In this document: positions 33,410-41,850 of the stretch, one piece after another
Numbering within the stretch: position 1 is the first letter of the stretch
Layout of the letters: every line of letters starts with the position of its first letter
Source of the DNA: Begonia masoniana
Lineage: Eukaryota > Streptophyta > Magnoliopsida > Cucurbitales > Begoniaceae
NCBI GenBank assembly: GCA_022432975.1
Contig: CM039509.1
Span: forward strand, 26,562,510-26,626,509
Direction: 5' to 3'
Length of the DNA: 64,000 nt
Program-made: the position numbers and the translations under genes
Notes under the pieces: generated by a model
Databases searched by the model: none
Seen by the model: the letters and a program-made list of their open reading frames with translations, nothing else
Told to the model about the DNA's origin: nothing

Positions 33410-34459
33410 GTAAACTCTGGGTATTACTCTTGCACGGTTCGGGTCTGGCGGCATGGGGCAGTCTCTGACTAAGTATCCGGTCTTATCACACCTGAAACAA
33501 CGGCCAGAAAGCAACTTGCACTCACCAGGGTGGTTCTTCTGACATGCAGGGCATAGAGGTGCCAGAGGTCTCTTTCCTTTTCCCTGGTCATCGTTCTGGT
33601 TGAGGGGCCTCTTTATTCCATGCTGTTGTTGCTGTGGTCCCCTGTTCTGACGCGGCTGCCAACCCTTGTTCTGACGTGGTGGCGGCTGAGTGTCCTTCAT
33701 GAGTTTCTTTGGCTGTTCGCGCAGTGCATATGCTGTCATTTCTGCCTCCTCCAGCTCCAAGGCCTTGGCCGTCACTTCACCATAAGGTACATTATGTATC
33801 CCAGCAGTCTTCACTTTCATGTACAAACTTGGTTTCAGTCCTTGAACAAACTGATAAATCTTGTCTTCCTCATCCTCTATCATACGGGGAGCAAACCGTG
33901 ATAAGGCATCAAATTCGCATATGTAATCCGTCACAGAGCCAGTTTGACGAAGATTCATGAACTCCTTCTTCTTGTTGGCCCGAACAGTCCTATTGAAGTA
34001 CTTGTCAAAGAAGGCAGTCTTGAACATTCCCCAGGTCATAGCTTCGGCATTAGCGGTGTTCTGGATTGAGTCCCACCAATGCCTTGCACTTAACTCCAAA
34101 TGAAAGACAGCATAGGTGACCTTATTCCCTTCGTCAACCTTTGCATACTTAAACATGTCTTCTATCTTTCGAATCCACTCCTCAGCATGAATAGGATCGG
34201 AAACATACCCATTAAACACCGGGGGTCGAAGCCGGTGAAAGCGTTCACCCCCATGATCATGAGTTGCGTTAGTACTGGAGTTGCCTTGTTCTTCTCTAGC
34301 TATCATCAGTCGTTCTATCTGGTGAGATTGGCGCATGACTAACTCAGTCAATTGAGCAATAGCAATGCTATCCTCATTGGTCTCCCTCTGTTGACCTCTA
34401 ACCATCTCGGGATTCCTAGACAAATCATTACAGGCATAACTTAACTTAATGACATACAT
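33410..34459 (-). CDS. gag: Element A gag (truncated at its 3' side by element B)
   Basis: Forms the particle and binds RNA. The likely start is ATG at 34405 (MVRGQQRETNED); an upstream ATG at 34459 is in frame. After a coiled N-terminus (AIAQLTELVMRQSHQIERLM) comes the capsid block (FHRLRPPVFNG, WIRKIEDMFKYAKV, ELSARHWWDSI, FFDKYFNRTVRANKKKEF, FMNLRQTGSVTDYICEF), a Pro/Gln-rich stretch, and a zinc knuckle region CPACQKNHPGEC plus CFRCDKTGYLVRDC. In the second knuckle the zinc-binding His is Tyr, while the Q copy keeps CFRCDKVGHIVRDC. The frame reaches RVIPRVY and then runs into LTR B. Intact otherwise. Confidence 0.93.
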
Positions 34460-34552
34460 GAAATCATAAATACTTACAGTTGCTGGGGTGTGCTCAAGTG
34501 ACAGTCAGTGCTGGAAGGCAGTCTACAGAATCGGTTTTAGAACCTGGTTTTT

Positions 34553-34564
34553 GCTTTGATACCA
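34553..34564 (-). other. Primer binding site of element A
   Basis: Minus-strand TGGTATCAAAGC, one base from the tRNA-iMet complement TGGTATCAGAGC, four bases inside the 5' LTR. Confidence 0.85.
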
Positions 34565-35089
34565 TAATTGTAACGACCCCGGCCAGGAGCCGTCACGTGT
34601 TCATAATCTTTCATTAATCGTTTGCTTGACTTTTACTTTTACATTCACATACTACATATTATATTATATTATTTGATTTATTTTCTTTCCTAAACTGGAA
34701 ACAGAGACGTAGAACCATCAAGGAAGACGAACCCTCTCGTGTTCGACCTTCTACGCCTCGTCGGCTCAAACTTTCACAGAGTCGAGCGACTAGACTCGGT
34801 CATCGGTTTCTTGACAAATTCGGGCAAAGGAGAAATGCCCTCAACTCTCTTAACATAATTCTACTCGGGTTTGCATGGGTTGCATGTGTTGGCAACCCTC
34901 AGAAATTTCATCGTCCGGTCATCACGTGCATTACGCGTGTCTCGCTTAACACCGCCTAAAAGGAGACATCTTCCGGTGGGCACGTGGGCCTCGCGTGCTC
35001 AATTAAAAGCATCATCCGGTGACATCCACCGGTCACTAAACAACAAGATAACATTTACAACTTTTACCGGTGAGGTCATCCGGAAGACT

Positions 35090-35330
35090 AAACCATCAAT
35101 CTACTAACATTCGGCATCTGCCGATGACGTCAGCCGGAAGACTAAACCATCCAACTACTATCCTTCGGCATCTGCCGATACAATCCTTTGGCATCTGCCG
35201 ATGACGTCAGCCGGAAGACTAAACCATCCAAATACAATCCTTCGGCATCTGCCGATGACGTCAGCCGGAAGACTAAACCATCCAACTACAATCCTTCGGC
35301 ATCTGCCGATGACGTCAGCCGGAAGATTAT
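35090..35330. repeat. Short 54-bp array in the A 5' LTR, four TGACGTCA
   Basis: The same unit as 15382-16620 but with four array palindromes. One unit has lost the palindrome (GCCGATACAATCC near 35175), and the preceding TGACGTCA reads TGAGGTCA at 35072. Confidence 0.9.
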
Positions 35331-35732
35331 CTTAACCAGCTCCTATCACAAGAAAGAAAATACTACAACCTTTATCATCTTCACCCAATAGAACTTACCA
35401 TAACTCACCCGAATCATAACCTAGTAACCATAAACCTCAAAGAGTAAGAAACATGATCTCATCCAAAATACACAAAGCGGAAGACTTAGACGACAATCTT
35501 TTAATAATCCTTAGATTCAATAATTAAACCAGACAAATCTCAAGATTCAACGTTCCAAATTAGCCTTAACCTATTTAGACTGTCATATCCATTATCTTAA
35601 TAGAAATCATAAAACGTTAACCAGGGGTCATGAATCGCCTTTCCAGTCCTGCACTGTCATTTTGAGCTTCCTCCAGCAACCAGCCTTAAGCATCCTCTTT
35701 GAACATAGTATCCTCACCTGAACCTTCTTCAC

Positions 35733-36360
35733 CTACACCATAAGGTTCAACTATAAGCCTAATGCTTAGTAAGGAATGCATACTGACAAATATACATGAG
35801 TGCACAAATTAAGGAACACAAGTTCATAAACCTTTCTTCATTCATGTTCATTTTCATTATCTTCATGGCATGTATTAAGGCAGGAGACGAGGGAGGAAGG
35901 CAGGGGTACATAGTCATTTGCCTATCGCGGCAATCATAATACATCACTCGGCCTCCCCCAGCGGGAGAATTCGCGAGCTGTACATATCATCAACTCGGCC
36001 TCCGCCAGTGGGAGAATCCGCGAGTCATACATATCATTAACTCGGCCTCCCCCAGTGGGAGATTTCGCGAGTCATACTTATCATAGTCTTTTCCCCGTTC
36101 TGCACTTAATCATAGTTACATATGTTTTTCATGTTCTCAACTTAAACATAACGTAGACACAGTGCATAGACATAAAGTTCATAGAGAGAAGTCATATCAT
36201 AAGGACAAGCAAAACATCCCGTAACTTAAAATCTTCTTACACCAATTCTTCATATCATAGTAATGACTAATCATAATCAACAGACTAACATCTCAATGAT
36301 TTCCTAATACCCTTGCGGTGTAGGGCCCTAGTGGCCAGAAATCTTAATACATTCACTTAC
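35733..36360 (-). other. Predicted leader intron of the A 5' LTR
   Basis: Minus-strand donor ATCCAG|GTAAGT at 36360 and acceptor GGTGTAG|GTGAAGAAGG at 35733, 628 bp, lying downstream of the TATA box. Hairpin GGCC-ACTAG-GGCC. CCTACACCGCAAGG can pair with CCTTATGGTGTAGG (13 of 14). CCTTACTAAGCATTAGGC lies about 30 nt before the acceptor. Confidence 0.55.
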
Positions 36361-36888
36361 CTGGATTCCTTAGCAATCCGAGCTTCTTCCCTTTAAACTT
36401 CTTCACCTAAAACATGTACATTACAGTAGTTAAAACAAAGTTCCTAATAGCTCTAATCATAAATCGTTCTAGGACTCTAATAGCTAAAGTCATTCCTAAA
36501 TACTCTGTTTGATACCCGTGTTGCCAGAAATCCAAAAATAGGTGGACAGGTTCTACCATCGATTGAAGCTGAGTTGATTACTCTAAATGATCAGAATCAA
36601 TTCGGAAATGACGTTACCACACTCAGTTACCACAATGTTCTAATATCACACGACCATTGATAAAGACCGAAACTCAAATGCCGAGCTGAGAATAGGGTAA
36701 CAAACTAATAGATAGCCACAATGTCAATGTATACCTCGGATATGGATTCGTAGAGGAAAGGCAAGCTGAAACCAGCCGTCGGTAAGGAAAGTTCTGGTAG
36801 CCGAGAGCAAGAACTTGGGAGGGAAGAAATCGCCGAGAGGGAATGTCGGCTACAGTGGTAATAAATGAGGTTTAAGGTTTCCATTTCC

Positions 36889-36896
36889 TATTTATA
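36889..36896 (-). promoter_or_regulatory. TATA box in the A 5' LTR
   Basis: TATAAATA on the minus strand, about 160 bases inside the LTR and some 530 nt upstream of the predicted donor. A plausible pol II promoter. Confidence 0.6.
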
Positions 36897-37172
36897 CTCA
36901 ATCCATCAATTTTAATTACAAAACTGCCACCCAACCTAGTTTTACTCAACTTGTAATAAATTTGTCTTAACATTAAATTTAAATCATACAGGTTAAATAA
37001 GAGGGGGTGACAATGAAAATGGTAAGAAAATCACCTGGCCGAAATGTCGGGTGTTACAAGTAATGAATAACGAATATAAACATTCACAATGCACCCACAA
37101 TGTAAACATGCACCATGCACCCAACATCCCCTAACACATGCCTAGTCCACTCACTCTGCTGCTTCTTACTAA

Positions 37173-37857
37173 TGCACGTTAACGACGAGGCGTTCCACCC
37201 TCTAGTGCCACTTGCACTTTAACAACGAGGCGTTCAACCCTCTAGTGCGACTTGCATTTTAACATCGAGGCGTTCAACCCTCTAGTGCGACTTGCACTTT
37301 AACATCGAGGCGTTCAACCCTGTAGTGCCACTTGCACTTTAACATCGAGGCGTTCAACCCTCTAGTGCCACTTGCACTTTAACATCGAGGCGTTCAACCC
37401 TCTAGTACGACTTGCACTTTAACATCGAGGCGTTCAACCCTCTAGTGCCACTTACACTTTAACATCGAGGCGTTCAACCCTCTAGTGCCACTTGCACTTT
37501 AACATCGAGGCGTTCAACCCTCTAGTGCGACTTGCACTTTAACATCGAGGCGTTCAACCCTCTAGTGCGACTTGCACTTTAACATCGAGGCGTTCAACCC
37601 TCTAGTGCCACTTGCACTTTAACATCGAGGCGTTCAACCCTCTAGTGCGACTTTCACTTTAACATTGAGGCGTTCAACCCTCTAGTGCCACTTGCACTTT
37701 AACATCGAGGCGTTCAACCCTCTAGTACGACTTGCACTTTAACATCGAGGCGTTCAACCCTCTAGTGCCACTTACACTTTAACATCGAGGCGTTCAACCC
37801 TCTAGTGCCACTAGCACTTTAGCATCGAGGCGTTCAACCCTCTAGTGCGACTTGCAA
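37173..37857. repeat. 40-bp minisatellite, about 17 copies, in LTR D
   Basis: Units carry ACTTTAACATCGAGGCGTTC and then CAACCCTCTAGTGC. Copies differ mainly at one C/G base (GTGCCA or GTGCGA) and rare substitutions. The array lies within the predicted intron. It is not a CRISPR array because there are no unique spacers. Confidence 0.95.
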
Positions 37858-38396
37858 CACATTTCATGCTCATCATTCACATCATACCCCAACACACTAC
37901 ACATCTCATGCTCATCATTCATATCATACCCCAACACACTACACATTTCATGCTCATCATTCACATCATGCCCCAACACTTATTTCGTAGCTTAACATGA
38001 CGCATGCCACTCACACAATACTCAAACACCAAACAACAACAAAAACCCAGCAATGCAGGCACACACTACTCAATATAAACAACACAACTATCAAACAATA
38101 AATCCTACCGTTCCGTGGTGTAGGCCCGAAGGCGACAAAACACACAATCTATTACTTACCTGGCGTCCTAGCTCGCTGGGTTTGGCACATCACGTCACCT
38201 ATGGCTCGACCCATCGGATTTGTGAGCGGAGACGGCCGAAATCTGCTCACCGCAGTCGTCTGGCCGGAGAACGCCAGAAAACATCGCCGAACAGGTCGCC
38301 GTCGAATGTTGCTCATCTCCCTCGTCTCCGTTCGGGTGCTCGGGTTTTCGGTGCTCGCGACAGAATGGCTTCGAGCCATTCTGTTATTTTCTTTTA

Positions 38397-38426
38397 AAAA
38401 TAATAATAATAATAATAATAATAATT
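38397..38426. repeat. (AAT)n microsatellite in LTR D
   Basis: An uninterrupted AAT run, matching in position the (ATT)n of LTR I on the opposite strand. Confidence 0.9.
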
Positions 38427-38670
38427 CCTATTAAACATTAATAAATCATCATTTAGCATTTTGCCCTCCCGTGTTTTCTACCATTTCAAATTTTGTTAAA
38501 TCTCGTTATTAATTATAACCCCCGGCTTAATTTCATTGGGAATACTCGAACCTAAATTAAGAAACCCTTCACTTTTCTTTTTAAATTAATTAAAACAACC
38601 TATTTTATTATTCTTTTATTTTCTCTCCAATTTTTCCTTGTTAAAAAAAAATCCCGGGTGTTACATGCGG

Positions 38671-39125
38671 ACTGGTGGAAGGGAGAGAAGTTTGCCCTAC
38701 TTCAGCAAGCAGGAACTAGAGTTTAACCAGGTTCGAAGCGAGTCAGACTTTCAAAATCAGTACCGTCGCCAAAACCCACCTTCTCTAGCCCACCATTCTG
38801 TTCGGCGTCGGCGTTTCGCTGGTTACCAGATGCAGCGTTTCTGTCGAAGAGAGAGAGGCAAGACGCAGAGGAGGAAGATTCTGCGCAGCGGGATGAAGAG
38901 AAGCAGTGGGGCCTCCTTCAACCAACTGGACCAGGTCCAGGGAAGAGTGGAGCCAGCCCACACAAACTGGGCTTCACAGTCCAGTGTCACCACTCCAATT
39001 TGGAGCCCAAAAATCTTCCAGTGAGCCCAGCCCGAATTCGGCCCTCAATGCATTCGCACGCCGCTGTGGATTTAAGATTTTTAATCCCATCTTGAGGACA
39101 AGGTGGAGCTTTAAGCAGTCGGTAT
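38671..39125 (+). mobile_element. Distal interior of element E
   Basis: Resumes after D. It holds a short continuation of the gag-like frame, a GC-richer tract at 38760-39040 with no recognised domain, and the pre-LTR segment CTTGAGGACAAGGTGGAGC. No gene is supported. Confidence 0.65.
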
Positions 39126-39402
39126 TGTTAGGGATATTTTAAGTATTTTAGGGAAGGATAATATTTTAGTTATCTAGTTAGTTATCTAGGGGTATTTGGG
39201 GTATTTAATTTAATAATTGGTTATGAGTTGGTTATTTAGTTGATTATATAAGTTGGGGAAAATGAGTGGGTGAGAAGAGAAAAATATTGAGAAAGTGGGA
39301 GAGGGGTAGAGGCTCTCGAAATCTTCTACAAATTGGGAGTTGGATGTGTACGTTTTTGTTATTGTTCTTCTTTGGAAATTCTGCATATTAGGATCCCTAT
39401 CA
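39126..39402 (+). repeat. 3' LTR of element E
   Basis: A 277-bp LTR starting TGTTAGGGATA and ending CCCTATCA. It is longer than its partner mainly because TAGTTATC is repeated near 39165-39190. Confidence 0.9.
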
Positions 39403-39643
39403 GATACTTTCATACTTGCATTTCTTTTCATGAAATCGATGCACAAATTCATTTTCATGTCATTTCATAAAGTAATGATGCATGAACAATTAAAATGCAT
39501 AACATAAAGCATAGATAACATAAGTACCATCAAAACGATACATAACCTACAAAACAACTAACCCTAGGCTACCCATCCAAAAGCATATAAACATTTCATT
39601 ATTCCAAGTTTCCTCAACAAGCATAACCGACATATGGTGTAGG

Positions 39644-40522
39644 TAGGGGTGAGCAAAAATCGGATCGGACCGAAGAACCGGATTGGAACCAAAAATTTGG
39701 TCCGGTTCTGGGTGTTTTTGCCCTTTAAAAAATCAAAATTTGGTTTTTTTGTAGGTGAACCAAAAAATTTGGTTCGGTTTTCGGGTTTAGTGAGACAAAC
39801 CAAAAAAAAACAAAACCGAATTAATTATCTATTCCTCTCTGTGAAATTCGTGGTCTTCGCCTCTTCGGTCTTCACTCTTTGAAAATCAGAGATTCAGAGC
39901 AAACTTCGCTCTTTGCAAAGTGCGAACCCTACGCAGTCGCCCAGCGCCGAGCCCCCATCGCCGATGCCGAGCCCCCATCGCCGACGCCGAGCCCAGCCAC
40001 TCTCTATCTCTCTCATCTTGCACTTCACAGTCGCTCGACGCCCAAGTCCCAACCACTCTCTCTGCTTGCACCTCGCATCGCAGCACCGTGCCTGTCGCTG
40101 AAGTATGCATTGAGTCACCGACGTCCGATTAAGGTAAGCGCTTGTTTCATTTGCGCCGCGGGTGGATTTTCACGAAGGTTGATTTCTCCTATAGTTTCTT
40201 CAAACTGTTTTCTTTCAGTGATTTTCTCTGTTTTTTTTTTGCTTTGCAATTGCTGAACTGCTTTGTTAATTAGTTGATATTTGTGTGCATTAGTTGATGT
40301 TTGTGTGCATTAGTTAAAATTGATGCGTCCCAGAATTTCGCTTTCCTATTTCTCTCTGTGAAAACCGGATTCGAACCAGAATCGAAACCGAAATTCTGGT
40401 CCGGTTCTAGTCCGGTCCTTAAAAAAATTTAAACAGTGGTCCTGAAAATTGAAAACCGAATTTTATTAATGCAGTCCAAATTTTCTCTAAAACCGGACCA
40501 GATCGGTTTTTGCTCACCTCTA
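39644..40522. mobile_element. hAT-type MITE / non-autonomous DNA transposon
   Basis: An 879-bp unit with terminal inverted repeats TAGGGGTGAGCAAAAATCGG and its near-complement (TAGAGGTGAGCAAAAACCG) at the other end. It is flanked by the 8-bp duplication GGTGTAGG (39636-39643 and 40523-40530). 8-bp duplications and TAG-GGTG ends fit hAT elements. A GC-rich central part (39895-40140) may be a captured exon or the 5' leader of a transposase gene; no transposase domain is seen. Confidence 0.88.
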
Positions 40523-41422
40523 GGTGTAGGCCTATTGGCCAAAGTAAGTCACGAGAACTTACCTCAGGTCCTTCGCAATTAATTCTTAGAAATCCTTGAC
40601 TTTGCTTTGTCAATCAAACAACCTAACAAACATCAATTTAACATTTAATGCACACACCCATAAGCATTTTTGGATTTACACTACAACTTTCGTCCAACTT
40701 CGACTGCTCATAACTTTTTCAATATAAATTTGTTTTCAATGATTCAATTGCCAAATTAATCCTTAGCGTGTCTAGTTTTTAATGGAACAATCTATTTAAC
40801 AAAATTAGTTTCAGAATTATAGCAGAATTTCAAAAGGCCCAATCTGCTTTGTTATTGACACTTTCACAAACAAAACGTTTTCTCCTTTTTATAAACCAAT
40901 GCATAAATCTCCTATAAAATCCAATAACAATCCTTAAAACATCATTTAGACTCATTTAACTCATCAAACAACCCATTTTCAGAGGGAATTTTGTAGGTGT
41001 TAGGGTTTAGAAATCTACTTCCATCAAAACTTCCATAACTCAACTCTAAACTTAAAGATTTGCATAAATCATAACCAATCATAAAACCAACCTTTAATCC
41101 TTAGCAAGAGAGGAGCTTGGGCGTGGGAGAAGAGGGTTTGAATGAAGGAGAGTGAGTTTGTGTTTTACATGGAAGAAGAAGAAGAAGAAGAAAGAGATGA
41201 AGGGTTTAAGTTGTAAGTTAATTTTAGTTTAGTCCTTCATAATTTGCCTTATTATTCTTTGCCCCCCCCCCCTCTTTCTTTTTAATCACCCAACTAGTAA
41301 TCCCATATATATCTTTTCATCAAATGTGCATCCAATTATTTACCCCAAGTACTTTACAAAATATCTCTGTATTATACAAAATAATTTCGGGACAAACTGT
41401 GCAAATGTTTTCGGGTTTTACA

Positions 41423-41850
41423 ATTTGGGTGTATATGTTAAAGTCAAAAGATCAAGTGTCAGAAATCTTCAAGTAGTTTCATGCTCGTTTGGAAAGAGAA
41501 ACATGTGTGAGGCTCAAGTGCATCTAAATAGATAATGGGGGGTGAGTACTATGGTCCTTTTGATGAGTATTGCAGAAAGCAGGGTATTCGGCATCAAAAG
41601 ACACCTCCGAATACTCCTTAGTTGAACGGGTTAGCTGAGAGAATTAACAGGATGCTTGTTGAGAGGGTGAGATGCTTGCTTTTGCAGTCACAGTTGCTGA
41701 TGTCCTTTTAGGGTGAAGCCTTGAATATAGTGGTTCATGTTTTGAATCTCATGCCGAGTGTTCTATTGGGTTTCGAAGTTTCGGATAAGATGTGGTCTGG
41801 AAAAGAAGCTTTTTATAGTCATATTTGCATTTTTGGATGCAAGGTTTTTG
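41423..41850 (+). pseudogene. Copia element J: integrase part
   Basis: Translated in pieces: WVYMLKSKD, a DNGG motif followed by an extra G that shifts the frame, FDEYCRKQGIRHQKTPPNTP then TAG, LNGLAERINRMLVERVRCLL (catalytic E in A-E-R), and FGCKVFV where LTR K begins. This is the Ty1/copia integrase core and its C-terminal side. Left of it lies LTR F and the upstream gag, protease and integrase start are not in the window. Multiple stops: a relic. Confidence 0.88.

Larger units (their letters stand above)
14885..37058 (-). mobile_element. Element A: Tekay/Del-type Ty3/gypsy retrotransposon
   Basis: LTRs at 14885-17941 and 34569-37058, with AGTAA duplicated at 14880-14884 and 37059-37063. 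The minus-strand order is primer site, gag, protease, RT, RNase H, integrase with a chromodomain-like tail, then the polypurine tract. It is split between gag and protease by element B. Three nonsense codons and a lost zinc-knuckle His make it non-autonomous. By eye the aligned LTR parts differ by well under 1%, apart from a large array difference and a ~420-bp deletion in the left LTR. Confidence 0.92.
34569..37058 (-). repeat. 5' LTR of element A
   Basis: A 2490-bp LTR from TGTAACGACCCC to CGGGTGTTACA. It holds four array copies of TGACGTCA (35124-35316), the TATAAATA box, the predicted leader intron, and G-box-like CACGTG sites near 34925 and 34981. Confidence 0.93.
14836..38159 (-). other. 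Predicted leader intron of LTR D (holds element A)
   Basis: Minus-strand donor CGCCAG|GTAAGT at 38159 and acceptor GGTGTAG|GTGGTG at 14836. CTACACCACGGAAC (38123-38110) pairs with GTTCTGTGGTGTAG (14849-14836) with one G-U pair. A GCC-TTCG-GGC hairpin precedes it. Without A the intron would be about 1.1 kb. Confidence 0.5.
14187..38665 (-). mobile_element. Solo LTR D, split by element A
   Basis: Ends TGTAACGCCCCC (14187) and CCCGGGTGTTACA (38665), flanked by TGCAG (14182-14186) and TGCGG (38666-38670), a duplication with one change. Without A it is about 2.3 kb (14187-14884 plus 37064-38665). It has no internal domain, so it is a solo LTR. Relatives here are I (1495-3981) and O (52660-55391). 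It holds a 40-bp minisatellite and an (AAT)n run. Confidence 0.85.
13663..39402 (+). mobile_element. Element E: small TRIM-like LTR retrotransposon
   Basis: LTRs at 13663-13927 and 39126-39402, with GATAC duplicated at 13658-13662 and 39403-39407. Without insert D its interior is only about 0.7 kb (13928-14186 plus 38671-39125). The interior begins with a tRNA-iMet-type primer site and has CTTGAGGACAAGGTGGAGC near its end, typical of the 3' region of Ty3 elements. No protease, RT or integrase is present, so it depended on another element. The LTRs differ by roughly 5-6% by eye plus a 12-bp repeat difference. Confidence 0.88.
13390..40562 (-). other. Predicted leader intron of LTR F (interrupted)
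   Basis: Donor CCTGAG|GTAAGT at 40562 and acceptor GGTGTAG|GTGAAC at 13390 on the minus strand. The hairpin GGCC-AATA-GGCC lies at about 40530-40541. CCTACACCATA on the donor side can pair with TATGGTGTAGG at the acceptor. G lies outside this span, while E and the MITE lie within it. Confidence 0.45.
4672..41422 (-). mobile_element. LTR F, split by G, E and a MITE; left end lost
   Basis: F consists of 4672-4948, 13360-13657, 39408-39643 and 40531-41422. Its right end is TTCGGGTTTTACA at 41422, so on the minus strand it starts TGTAAAACCCG. Directly after it the copia frame resumes at an ATT TGG GTG (I-W-V) codon run, so F was inserted in copia element J. The expected left TG end, the ATTTG duplication and the left half of J are not found, so a deletion or rearrangement removed them. 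Content is closest to LTR C. No genes; a poly-C tract lies at 41260-41272 and (GAA)n at 41167-41190. Confidence 0.65.

Noticed and set aside
37173..37857. Regular repeats that might suggest a CRISPR array
   Set aside because: Units abut directly with no unique spacers, no cas genes are present, and the setting is a plant LTR. The same applies to the arrays at 15382, 42361 and 53894.
39879..40256. A 125-codon open frame inside the hAT MITE
   Set aside because: Overlapping frames on both strands in a GC-rich tract, no transposase motif; noted only as a possible capture.
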